Shown piece after piece: positions 1 to 9,739 of a DNA stretch of 64,000 nt. How positions within the stretch are numbered: the stretch's first letter is position 1; each line of letters begins with the position of its first letter. The notes beneath the pieces are model-generated. The model saw only the letters and a list, made by a program, of their open reading frames with translations, had not been told where the DNA came from and did no database searches. The stretch is from Arabidopsis thaliana. Lineage: Eukaryota; Streptophyta; Magnoliopsida; Brassicales; Brassicaceae. The DNA lies in contig NC_003071.7 of NCBI RefSeq assembly GCF_000001735.4, positions 19,195,443-19,259,442 on the forward strand, in the 5' to 3' direction. The translations under genes were made by a program, and so were the position numbers.

Positions 1-3000
1 ATTAATATTTTGTATAAATTAAATTGTATACTTTGTTTGAATTACATAAGAAATAGTATAGTATAAAAGTGATGCCATAATATTTTTCAATGTTTTACTA
101 TTTACATATAATACTGCATTGGATTGACTTTGTTTAAAAATGTTATTGTTATAATAAATACAACATATGTAGTTTTAAGTAAATGTGTAAAATTTGTATA
201 GAAGTTATTTTGGTAAGAAACATGTTTCCTTTGTATTAGAGGATCTAATTTTTGGCCTAACTTAGAATTAGTCTTTGTATAGTATTTTGGTTATATTTGT
301 GGACTTAATTGGGGCCTATATTAGATTATCTTTAATAGGGCTGACGAAAAAACGGACCCGATAACCAACCCAATACCCGAACCAAAAAATCGGGTTAGGG
401 CGGGTTAAAATTTTAGGAAATTTCCTTATTGGGTAGAGTTTTACTAAACCCGTGGATATCCGATTGGACCGGAAATTATCCGTTATCTAAAAAGAGTATT
501 CAAAAACCCAAACATTAATTTAATATCCAAAATATTAATTATATGATATTATTTTATTTGATTTTAAATATATAGTAAACTGCGAGTTGTATATGTTTTC
601 TTGATATTATTTATATTGTTTAGTGTTTAAAATTATACACTTGTATTTTGATTGTTAATTTTAGAGTTTCACCTGTAGTATACCATCTTATATTAATATC
701 GATTTAAACCCGTCAATTCTAGGATTTTCCAGCTTGTATTAAAAATTGAATCACATCATACACATAAAAAAATCTAATATGTTATTAATTATTGTTGTAT
801 ATAAGATTATAAATTCTTAAAATAATATGCATGAAATTGAATATAAATATTTAAATTATGACCCAGTACTTAGTAATAAATTTTCTTAAATCTATTTTTG
901 ACCCGTTATAATATTTTTTCATGTATTGAACAGTTTATATTCGTTTTTAAAAGTTTAAATTATGGCATATGCGAAAAAACTCTAATTATTTTTTTATAAC
1001 GATGATATTATTTTTTCGCAAAAATAGAATCATATAAAGATGAGAGGTGAACTATAATAATTAATAAAAAATTAATATGATAATTTAGATATCAAATCTT
1101 ATTTGTTGATTTTAATTGGTTAATTTTTTGAAAATTAATAATGTATTTCGTTTTTTAATGAAATTTAATTAATTAAATTAGTATTTGACTTTTTAATTTT
1201 TAAAGAAATGAATTAATTTACTCTTTAAATTTTATTTCTAATGGCATACCTATGTAATTACTTACAAAAAATAAGGTTACATTTAAAATGTACTTCCCAA
1301 ATAATATAGAAGGATGTGAAACTAGATAAAAAAACGTTGTATTATCGGTCAGATTTTTCTTTTACGTTTTATTTATTTTCCTTTTTATTAACGTTTTCGT
1401 CATGTTTCAACTTCAGGCAGTTACAACTTACAACAGTTTTTAACAAAATAGAAATAAATTAGAAAGCGATTTCCAGCTACACAAGTAACAAAAATTTGAA
1501 GATTATACTTAAAAAGAGAGAGAGATATTCATCTCCCCAAATTTAAAGAGACATTTCAAAATTGAACTAGCGAATGCAATAAATACTAGGAAATATATTC
1601 GTAGCTCCTTTACCCTATGATAATTAATATTCAGTCATCTACTATTCTACTTTCTTTGTTATTATAAGAAGAAGTAGAATTACATTAAAATCTGTGAACA
1701 TTTGAGTGTTAAATAAAGTGAAGCTTCGTTAAGTTTACCTACCATTCCTATTTCTTTGTTTTTCATGACATTTTACTAGTTGAATGCTAACCAAAATTCT
1801 TTGATCAGATCTAAACTAAATATAATATTTGTAACCGTAAAATATAATGTGAAGAGAGTACTGTACATAGTGAATATATTCATATTCCTTTTCAAGAAAA
1901 TACTAGAACATTCATACACATCTTTAAAAATTACTAGATTCTAGTCACTTGGCATAAGCAAACCAAGCTATCCAGCCAAATAATTAGTGTTGGGCTAGTG
2001 GTGAACGTCATGCGAATAGTCTGGATACCCTAGTTTGAGTTTAAGTTGAGAGGGTTTCTAAACGATTTTTGGAAATACATTAACTTTGGTTCAGACTTTC
2101 TCGATTAATTACCATTAAAAATCAAAAGGTCAATGTTGTCGAAAATGTAAAAGTATAGGCTTCAAATAGTACAATGGTACAATCAATGCCCAACGAAACG
2201 AACGAAGCATATGAAACAAATATAGTGGTAGATACATGTGATCGTGTATGATTAGAATTTGCTACTCTCGAATTATTTCTGTTTAGTTTCTAGAGAGTTT
2301 GGTTGGTTTACTATTTGCAGATAGATCATGGAGAATGCTACTTCGACCTCAATCTCTGGGAACCATATACTCACTAATCATCTTCAAACGATTTGTCCCA
2401 AAACAACGTATATTACTAACTGCGTTTGATGTTTTGAATATGTATGATAAGGTTAAACATATAGAGCGTATAGATTTTCAAAAGCATGGTAGCTGTTGGT
2501 GAAAATGCATGGCTTATTAGTGTTTCTTTTAGAGAAGCTAACGTTGTATATAGCATTAATTTACATATCTAATTTTGTCAATTGTAATGAGACTTTGGAT
2601 ACAACAACATCCGGCTGCGAAATAATTGTGACTTTATATGTATTTTTAATAAATTAAATGGTCCAACTAACACAGAAAACGTACGAGTACACTGTCTCAA
2701 TATTTGTTTCTCATTGGTCCACGTCCAACTTGGCCAGCCACTGACCACTTCAACTACAATTTAAAATGAACTGACAAATCTCCAACCAAACACTGACCCG
2801 TAATAAATTCTATCTATCTTTAGAGACTTCGAGTCCTTTCCCTTTTCTACTTTCCTCTTTTGGATTCATTAATTAACTACACAAATCAATTTGAGGAAAA
2901 TCACATGATTCTAACACACTTCTTTCAGGTAAAGTGTCAAAAGTTTCACAGACCATATCAATTCAAATACTCCATGCGAAATTAATTTATTAATGCTATG

Positions 3001-3336
3001 AAAGTGTGCAACCGGTGCACCCATGGGAAACAATCATAACACAAATAATTGGTATACATATTTTGTAATAAACATGGTAACAATTAGAATGGTTAAAATG
3101 TTTAAACAGTGAATTGAGATAAGTTTTAACTCGTGATCAGAACTATTTTTATGCTCTTTTGTTTAAAATGGTCGTATTCATGTGTTCTTATACGTATAAA
3201 GTCACAAAAAGACGACCATTTTTTAAAAGTGCGTTCACCTATTTGTACAACTTGCGGTAACGATTTTGTGTTTTAATAAACGGTAACCTTAAAACGCAGA
3301 CCACATTTTCCGCGGCACAAACGCGCTTAACGCCAT
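1..3336. other. Intergenic spacer upstream of KCS13
   Basis: This stretch is AT-rich and has no open frame with recognisable protein character. The frame at 2299-2502 opens on a non-ATG codon and has no family features. A patch of about 180 bases near 337-520 is unusually GC-rich for its surroundings, with repeated acccg/cgggt words, and is listed separately as a possible transposon remnant. The last few hundred bases must contain the KCS13 promoter. Confidence 0.6.
337..520. mobile_element. Possible hAT-type transposon end (remnant)
   Basis: The patch starts with a tagggctgacgaaaaaacgg-like word and is rich in alternating acccg and cgggt motifs. This composition is typical of the ends of plant hAT elements, whose termini often begin (T)AGGG and carry subterminal CGGGT/ACCCG words. 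I found no matching inverted end and no 8-bp target duplication in the window, so at most one degenerate end is present. The assignment is inference from composition. Confidence 0.25.
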
Positions 3337-3347
3337 CTCTATAAATT
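3337..3347 (+). promoter_or_regulatory. TATA box of KCS13
   Basis: A tctataaatta motif lies about 35 bases before the first ATG of KCS13. With a usual TATA-to-start distance near 30 bases, the 5' leader would be only a few bases if translation begins at 3379. It would be about 20 bases if it begins at the second in-frame ATG (3391). Confidence 0.5.
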
Positions 3348-3378
3348 AAAACCCACCCAATGCCCAATATTTTCTCAT

Positions 3379-4779
3379 ATGTTCATTGCAATGGCAGATT
3401 TCAAAATTCTTTTGCTTATACTCATCCTTATATCTCTCTTTGAACTTGATCTACTTCATTTTCACCATGACTTCTTCTCTCCTTTTCCGGTCAAGATCGG
3501 TTTACTCCTGATATCCATCTTCTTCTATGCCTACTCAACCACCCGGTCTAAACCGGTTTACCTAGTGGATTTCTCATGTCACCAACCCACGGATTCTTGC
3601 AAAATCTCATCCGAAACGTTCTTCAACATGGCCAAAGGCGCTCAACTCTACACCGATGAAACAATCCAATTCATGACGAGGATATTAAACCGGTCCGGTT
3701 TAGGAGACGATACGTACTCCCCACGTTGCATGTTAACCTCTCCACCAACTCCATCAATGTACGAGGCGAGACATGAATCCGAATTAGTTATCTTCGGAGC
3801 TCTTAACTCACTATTCAAGAAAACCGGAATCGAACCGAGAGAAGTCGGAATCTTCATTGTAAACTGCAGCTTGTTTAACCCTAACCCATCTCTCTCGTCC
3901 ATGATCGTAAACCGGTACAAGCTTAAAACCGACGTCAAAACTTACAATCTCTCCGGTATGGGATGCAGCGCCGGCGCAATCTCCGTCGACCTCGCCACAA
4001 ATCTACTAAAGGCAAACCCTAATACCTACGCAGTTATTGTTAGTACGGAGAACATGACCCTAAGCATGTATCGAGGCAACGACCGGTCAATGTTAGTCCC
4101 TAACTGTCTATTCCGAGTAGGTGGCGCTGCGGTTATGCTCTCAAACCGGAGTCAAGACCGAGTCCGGTCTAAGTACGAATTGACTCATATTGTAAGGACT
4201 CACAAAGGCTCTAGCGATAAACACTACACTTGTGCTGAACAAAAAGAAGATAGTAAAGGTATCGTTGGAGTCGCACTCTCTAAAGAACTAACGGTTGTTG
4301 CTGGTGACTCGTTAAAGACGAATCTAACAGCACTTGGTCCGCTTGTGTTGCCTTTATCTGAAAAACTCCGGTTTATCCTCTTTTTGGTAAAGAGTAAGCT
4401 TTTCCGGTTAAAGGTTAGTCCATATGTTCCGGATTTTAAACTATGTTTCAAGCATTTCTGTATTCACGCTGGTGGTAGAGCGTTACTTGACGCGGTTGAA
4501 AAAGGTCTTGGACTTAGTGAGTTTGATCTTGAGCCGTCTCGGATGACTTTGCACCGCTTTGGAAACACTTCAAGCTCGTCGCTGTGGTACGAGCTGGCTT
4601 ACGTGGAGGCTAAATGTCGGGTCAAACGAGGAGATAGGGTTTGGCAGTTGGCGTTTGGGTCGGGTTTTAAATGTAATAGTATTGTGTGGAGAGCGTTGAG
4701 AACGATTCCGGCTAACGAGTCATTGGTGGGTAACCCGTGGGGTGACTCGGTTCATAAGTATCCAGTTCACGTGACCTAA
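3379..4779 (+). CDS. KCS13: 3-ketoacyl-CoA synthase 13 (HIC)
   Basis: This is a single-exon gene of 466 codons. 3-Ketoacyl-CoA synthases are ER-membrane condensing enzymes that join malonyl-CoA to long-chain acyl-CoA in the fatty-acid elongase complex that makes wax and suberin precursors. The N-terminus has two hydrophobic segments (about residues 8-27 and 38-53), as in the family. The catalytic triad is visible: Cys196 in GMGCSA, His363 in IHAGG and Asn396 in HRFGNTS. Its spacing (167 and 200 residues) is almost the same as in FAE1. The protein matches Arabidopsis KCS13, known as HIGH CARBON DIOXIDE, which is linked genetically to stomatal numbers under raised CO2. Met5 (3391) is an alternative start because the TATA box is very close to Met1. 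Confidence 0.95.
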
Positions 4780-5120
4780 GTTTTAAGTAATACTACTACG
4801 CGTGTGAAGTCACGTTATAAGTTATCATAAGTCAACAATATGTTATTAGCTTTCTATTAAAGTGTAGTTTTTTTTTTTTTTTCCCCACAAATATGTATTA
4901 TTTGCTTGTTTTTGCCAACAATTTGGTCTCTATTTCTTGAATATGAAAATCGAGGAATTTTTATATATTGACAAACAAGTCGATTATTTTTGTTATGGTT
5001 TGAACTTTGATGTTTACAAAAAAAACTCATTTAGTAAGACACATAATGTTGTTCTACTGAGGAAAATATTATATTTTCATGCAATGGTTTCGGTTTGTCA
5101 CAAAACTCATTTTATTTAAA
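4780..5120. other. Spacer after KCS13
   Basis: This should contain the KCS13 3' UTR and an AT-rich spacer with a T tract near 4869-4883. The 60-codon frame at 4937-5119 has low-complexity composition and no family features, so I do not call a gene. Confidence 0.5.
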
Positions 5121-5342
5121 AGCCGGATGAATTTAATGGGCCTAATATAAAAGGCCCAATAAGCCACTGGTTAGAGTATATGTGGACTGGTTTCACCACC
5201 GCCGCAAAAAGGGAGACTGAGATAAATTCGTACAGCAATCGGAGTTACTATGTGGACAGTGAAACTGGCGGCGATGCCGGTTCAATTTCTCATGGAGCAA
5301 TCTCCGTTGGCTATTTACAGCCACCACCACCGCATAAAGTAA
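5121..5342 (+). pseudogene. Truncated copy of the 5' end of the gene at 9033
   Basis: The sequence aligns with 8899-9130, the upstream region and first 30 or so codons of the small gene at 9033-9515. The start codon at 5250 and the first residues (MWTVK, then AAMPVQF) are shared. The copy runs into a stop at 5340-5342 after 30 codons, and none of the rest of the gene follows. By eye it is clearly more diverged (many substitutions and small indels) than the 368-bp repeat that follows, so the two duplicated parts have different histories. It is probably non-functional. Confidence 0.75.
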
Positions 5343-5388
5343 TGATCAAGAATTCTTCTGAAATTTTCTGAGCTCAATTTCTTATTCT

Positions 5389-5995
5389 GTGAATTGATTT
5401 GTGGCAAGAGCGACTCCATGGGAATTGCCGAATTGGAGCCATCTCGTCTCTGCTGCTTATGCAACAGGTAACTTTTCAATTGCTAGTTTGTCGTTTGTGT
5501 TTTTAATTTCGGTTCGGTTTACATGGTTTTGAAAAATTCAATTGATTTCGGTTGGGTTTGAATTGGAATTAAAGGAGAAAAACACTGAAATCACGCACTC
5601 GAGGCTTTTTTTGAAAGGAGCGAGTGTGTTTCAAAACAAGCCATTTGGTGGGTTAGAACCCACAGAAAACGTATACACGCGCTCATCACGCGATTGGTGA
5701 GAGTGGGTGTGAAATCGCCCGAGAGGTGAGAGTGGAGTATGACATGGAACGCTCTGATTGGCTTATAAAATAAAAATAGTAGAGATGTTGCTCCTCCCTT
5801 CCTATGTTTATATTTATTTACTTCTCTTTTCCGAAGTATCAAAACTGTTCTCAAACAAAAAGCTTGGAACAAAATTAAAACCAATGCAATTCATATAGAA
5901 GAGCTAAAGCGTTTTGTTTTTTTATGGCTAAGATTTTGTGAATGGTCTTCTCATTTTCAAGGATGTTCAACTTCAACAACATAGCATGGAACTTT
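5389..5995. repeat. Direct repeat, left copy (partner at 8164-8810)
   Basis: A 20-base word (gtgaattgatttgtggcaag) at 5389-5408 recurs at 8164-8183. A block at 5477-5844 aligns without gaps with 8321-8688, with only a handful of differences visible. Weaker similarity continues to about 5995. The block contains a promoter-like stretch (a gattgg box, then ttataaaataa near 5761-5772). The minus-strand frame at 5591-5884 is shared by both copies, but near-identity alone explains this. Confidence 0.85.
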
Positions 5996-6018
5996 CTTTG
6001 TTGATGTTAATCTCTAAC

Positions 6019-6147
6019 ATGTCTGGTGGAAAAAAATCACATACTCAGAGGGAGTGTATCACTTGCCTTGATTATCCTCATTCTTTTGGTGACTTTACTC
6101 CTGGTTTCTGAGGAAAACCCGCTTCATGATTCTCTTTTTGATGTATA
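6019..6147 (+). pseudogene. Trichome-birefringence-like N-terminal fragment
   Basis: From the ATG at 6019 the frame reads MSGGKKSHTQR and then, after a +1 shift near 6052-6056, a hydrophobic anchor (SLALIILILLVTLLLV) followed by SEENPLHDSLFD and a stop. A basic start, a single membrane anchor and a luminal stem is how TBL/DUF231 Golgi proteins (wall polysaccharide O-acetyltransferases) begin. The frameshift and the lack of a following TBL domain make it a pseudogene fragment. Together with the pieces at 6498-7567 it probably corresponds to the annotated pseudogene AT2G46730. Confidence 0.65.
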
Positions 6148-6497
6148 ACGTCAGTTTTCATCTTCTTCAGGTATTTATTTGCTCTTCACAGCTTTTAGTA
6201 TTCATTTCTTGGCTATGTCTTATACTATTCAGTAACATTATGATCCAAAGCTTTTGAAATCTAAAGAATTTATAGTCTGGTTTTGTGATACTTTTTAGTT
6301 TCCTATTCATGTTCCCCATTCATAATTTCTTGACAAGGTTGGTATGGAAGATTTTCTCCAATGAGACATTCTTATGCATGTTCCTTTTTCTGTAATGTGA
6401 TGTAAGTAGATTGCATTTTGTGAGAATATGTGGTAGCAGAGCAAGTTTCTGAAAGTATCTCAAATTTGCTTACTACAATCTTTGCTTTTGTTTTTTC

Positions 6498-6598
6498 TTA
6501 GTTAGCAGAACAAGACCATAGCATTCATAGGAGACTCATTGGGACGACAACAGTTTTAATCCCTGATGTGTATGGCCAGCGGTGGTCCCATTCCAAGA
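6498..6598 (+). pseudogene. TBL catalytic GDS-motif fragment
   Basis: The frame reads KTIAFIGDSLGRQQF, stop, SLMCMASGG. The GDSLGRQQ segment is the conserved serine-containing motif of TRICHOME BIREFRINGENCE-LIKE/DUF231 proteins. Intact relatives normally have Gln after the Phe, so the taa is most simply a C-to-T change of caa. A splice-acceptor-like cttag precedes it. The same frame then runs without a break into the B3 fragment, so the two gene pieces are fused at the DNA level. Confidence 0.75.
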
Positions 6599-6599
6599 T

Positions 6600-7132
6600 G
6601 TAAACCTTTCAAGCATACATACGAAAAGGAGATTGTCATAGATCCTTCACCGATCAGTCCACACTTTTTCCAGCCTCGTCTGCCTGGATTTCACAGCCAC
6701 CTCGTAATCTCTCTCTCCTTTACTCTCTTTCTCTGATATGCATGAATTTGTTTGTTTCATCTCTCTCTGGATTTCTTTTTTTGCAGAACATTCTGATAAG
6801 TTCAGAGTTGTTCTCTCTTATCACATTCCCATGGATTTCTTCTCAGGCACATAGATGGAACAACAAATGAGAGCAATGTGGTGGTGAAACTGAGATCAAA
6901 CGCTTCTGATATAATCTGGGAAGTGAAGATGGAGGGACGAAGACTCATCCAAGGCTGGCTAAAGCTCCCCACCAGCCGAGTCGGCGACGTAGTTGTTTTC
7001 AGACATGATGGAGATTTGTTGTTCATTGTCACTTCTTTTGGACCAAGCTGCTATGAGATTCGGTATGAACCGATGCAACACCTGTTCTCCAGCTGTGTTC
7101 TTCTTCTAAAACGAGCCAAAACAGATTCTTGA
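6600..7132 (+). pseudogene. REM-type B3 domain fragment (first B3)
   Basis: An exon ending near 6703 encodes HFFQPRLPGFHSHL, the start of a REM (reproductive meristem) B3 DNA-binding domain. A GT-AG intron (6704-6786) follows. The next exon carries the rest of the domain: VVKLRSNASDIIWEVKM, GRRLIQGW, VGDVVVFRHDGDLLF and GPSCYEIRY. Two lesions are visible. An extra stretch of about 40 bases lies just after the acceptor, and a base is missing near 6845-6847, so the HIDGTTNESN part is out of frame with what precedes it. The frame closes at 7132. It is a recognisable but broken B3 gene fragment. Confidence 0.8.
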
Positions 7133-7225
7133 CACTAACTCTCACACCATACAATCTCAACAAGTATAAACTGGTAAGTAAGTGTTCATCAATGTTTCAA
7201 CATTGTTGTCGGAGTTTGTAATGTT

Positions 7226-7483
7226 TTCGAGTTCTTTATGGGCAGCCTACTACCGGGGACAATTCTGATGGCGGATGGTGTCGAGAAAGTGAGGAAGATA
7301 ACGCTTGTGGATCGATACGGTGTCAAAAGGGAGATGAGTCTTAAACCAGAGGACAGATATGGAAGAATGAGTTCTAGCCATGATACTTCCCTGTGGTCCA
7401 TAGATCTTAAAGGGAAAGTGAATGGTGCAGTAGAGACCTGCGGTGTCACTTTCCATCGCTTGGACACTTACTAAAACTTCAGT
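7226..7483 (+). pseudogene. Second REM-type B3 domain fragment
   Basis: The translation contains MADGVEKVRKITLVDRYGVK and SLKPEDRYGRM, which resemble the middle of a second REM B3 repeat (the family usually has ILLDRDGVKW-type strands at this position). The expected GW-x-DFCKANG segment that should follow is replaced by unrelated residues. The reading ends at a stop about 25 codons later. It is likely the continuation of the broken B3 gene upstream. Confidence 0.6.
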
Positions 7484-7501
7484 GATCAACACATTTTAGA
7501 C

Positions 7502-7567
7502 AACTTTGATCCAAAAGCCTGCGGATGGGCTTACGGGATGGACATCTTCGACCTGAAAGAATGGTAA
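7502..7567 (+). pseudogene. Galacturonosyltransferase (GAUT) fragment
   Basis: This 66-base frame encodes a short peptide with ACGWAYGMDIFDLKEW followed at once by a stop. The ACGWA(Y/F)GMN(I/M)FDL motif is a signature of GAUT/GT8 pectin galacturonosyltransferases, where it is followed by many more residues. Nothing else of a GAUT gene is seen nearby, so it is an isolated captured piece. Confidence 0.65.
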
Positions 7568-8163
7568 AATGCAGATAAGCTCTTCTTCTTGACAACTAAA
7601 ACTTATGACATCGAACCTTGTAAGTTAGCTCTTCTTCTTGACAAGTGTCTGATACTCATCATTCATCTCCAAAATGCTGATTAAATCCAGCATTCTCATA
7701 ACCAGGCCGCTTCTATCTCTATCTCCCACAGAAAGACTAGCATTGGTAGCCTAATGTCAATGTCTGTTAGACCATCAATCACTTCTGCTTTTGTTCCATT
7801 TAACATCATCATCTCCATTTATAAACAGTTTGGTTCAGAACCATCATCTTCATCTCTTCTTTTGTTTGTAAAAGAGACGTGTATAATAAGATAGATCGTC
7901 CCGGTCCCACATAATCTAACAAACTTAACGTTTGGATTAGATCATCACCGTCCGATATCTCACAGTTGAAAGTAAACAGATTTTCTTATATTTTGGTCAA
8001 CCATAATAAGAAAAGGAAGCTAAGCGTTGAAGAAAAAAGGAAACAATCGAAAGTTTCCTTTTTTTGTTTTTTTTAAGAAACCCTAATGCTTATAAATAAA
8101 CACCTGAATCTCCTAACATCACCACTCATTCTCTCTTCTTCCATGAGAAATCAAAATTCATTT
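7568..8163. other. Promoter-like spacer in the rearranged block
   Basis: There is no coding sequence that I recognise. Near 8083-8100 an aaaccctaatg (telo-box-like) word is followed by cttataaataaacacc, a good TATA context, and then a CT-rich leader-like stretch (8120-8150). It looks like the promoter and leader of some gene, with no gene body after it. This suggests it is another captured or displaced piece. Confidence 0.35.
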
Positions 8164-8810
8164 GTGAATTGATTTGTGGCAAGTTAAAAAAGCTTCGAAC
8201 ATAGAGTAATAATTTGGCTCTCTTATGAATTGCATTTGGTTTGGACTATATGTTATCTGTGTGGAATCAAATCAAAATTATCAATCTGGTTCGTCGGAGT
8301 TGGATCAATAGTGGAAGCGACAATTGCTAGTTTGTCGTTTGTGTTTTTAATTTCGGTTCGGTTTACATGGTTTTGAAAAATTCAATTGATTTCGGTTGGG
8401 TTTGAATTGGAATTAAAGGAGAAAAACACTGAAATCACGCACTCGAGGCTTTTTTTGAAAGGAGCGAGTGTGTTTCAAAACAAGCCATTTGGTGGGTTAG
8501 AACCCACAGAAAACGTATACACGCGCTCATCACGCGATTGGTGAGAGTGGGTGTGAAATCGCCCGAGAGGTGAGAGTGGGGTATGACATGGAACGCTCTG
8601 ATTGGCTTATAAAATAAAAATAGTTGAGATGTTGCTCCTCCCTTCCTATGTTTATATTTATTTACTTCTCCTTTCAGAAGTATCAAACCAATGCAATTCA
8701 TAGAAGAGCTAAAACGTTTTTTTTTTTTTTTAATGATTCAATGAATGACTGACAAAGATTTTGTGACTGGTCTTTTCAAAAATCTTGAACTTCAACAACA
8801 TAGCAAGGAA
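8164..8810. repeat. Direct repeat, right copy (partner at 5389-5995)
   Basis: The core at 8321-8688 matches 5477-5844 base for base except for a few substitutions. The copy lacks about 34 bases that the left copy has after the shared tatcaaa word near 8681 (the left copy continues with ctgttctc and aagcttgg before realigning). Weaker similarity extends to about 8810. This copy lies upstream of the intact gene at 9033 and could supply its promoter or part of it. Confidence 0.85.
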
Positions 8811-9032
8811 CATAGAAAATAAAACAGACCACCCGAAACAGAGCAAGTAAAGAAACCGAACACAAAAAAGCAGAGCACAAAACTGAATTTTCTTTTATTT
8901 AAGGCCGATAGATTTTATGGGGCTAATACAAAAAGCCCAATATGTCACTGACTAGTATATGTGGGGCTGGATTCACCACAACCGCGGAAAAAAGTGAGAG
9001 AGATAAATTCGCACAAGCAAATCGGAGTTACT

Positions 9033-9515
9033 ATGTGGACCGTGAAACCGGCGGCGATGCCGGTTCAATTTCATATGAGACCCACCGTAGCAACTTCCGT
9101 CGCCTATTCACAGCCACCACCACATAATTACGACGGAATCCACCGTCGATTCATTAACGTTCCGACGAAATCACAAACTTCCGAATCCGTCGGCGGATTA
9201 GGCCAACAAATCCTCCTCCGCACCGTCGATTCGAACCCAAGAAAACCAATCCCGAAGGAGACAGAGATTAGCGGATCAGACGTGCTCTGGGCGATTCAGA
9301 GAGCGACGGCTCAGAGGAAGAGAACAAACGCCGGTAAAAAGAAGACGAAGAATCGGCTCAGCGGTGTGGAGCTATCATCCTCTGCGGGCGAGCCCACTGG
9401 AGATAACGGTGTTGATTACAGTAACGTGACGCCGTTAAGGATCAAGAGTGATTGGGGTCACAGATTAGAGGAATTCGAGAAGCTTCTCAAAGAGTTTCAA
9501 AACACGGAACTTTGA
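9033..9515 (+). CDS. Small uncharacterised protein (AT2G46735-like)
   Basis: This is an intronless frame of 160 codons starting at the first in-frame ATG (the frame is open from 8961 but that codon is GTG). I do not recognise a domain. The protein is hydrophilic, with a basic stretch (about residues 94-110, including GKKKTKNRLSG) and a C-terminal segment with heptad-like spacing (WGHRLEEFEKLLKEFQ) that could form a short helix or coiled coil. There is no signal peptide or membrane segment. It corresponds to the locus I know as AT2G46735, annotated only as a hypothetical or death-domain-associated-like protein. A truncated duplicate of its 5' end sits 3.8 kb upstream. Confidence 0.75.
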   Translation: MWTVKPAAMPVQFHMRPTVATSVAYSQPPPHNYDGIHRRFINVPTKSQTSESVGGLGQQILLRTVDSNPRKPIPKETEISGSDVLWAIQRATAQRKRTNAGKKKTKNRLSGVELSSSAGEPTGDNGVDYSNVTPLRIKSDWGHRLEEFEKLLKEFQNTEL

Positions 9516-9739
9516 CTTTGACCTTTTTCCTTTGCCACATCACATATATTAAATCCACAAAGTATTTTTCTGTAAATTTTCCAATTTTAATTTGTACATG
9601 TAAATTTTCCAATATCGTTATTGTGTTAACGAGTACTCTGTAAAATTTATGAAAATATCGGACGAGCATGTAAATGATTATTGTCATTAGTAAGAGACCA
9701 ACACACTAGCATGTAGATAATTATTGAGCAATAATAACG

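Noticed and set aside
2299-2502. 67-codon frame upstream of KCS13
   Set aside because: It does not start with ATG, and neither it nor the short ATG frame at 2329 resembles a known protein.
5591-5884. Minus-strand frame of 97 codons conserved at 8435-8701
   Set aside because: The two copies lie in nearly identical repeat DNA, so shared frame is expected without selection. The composition has no family features and there is no splice or promoter support.
8961-9032. Extension of the 9033 gene to an earlier start
   Set aside because: The codon at 8961 is GTG, not ATG. The first in-frame ATG is at 9033, and the duplicated copy at 5250 begins at the same MWTV position.
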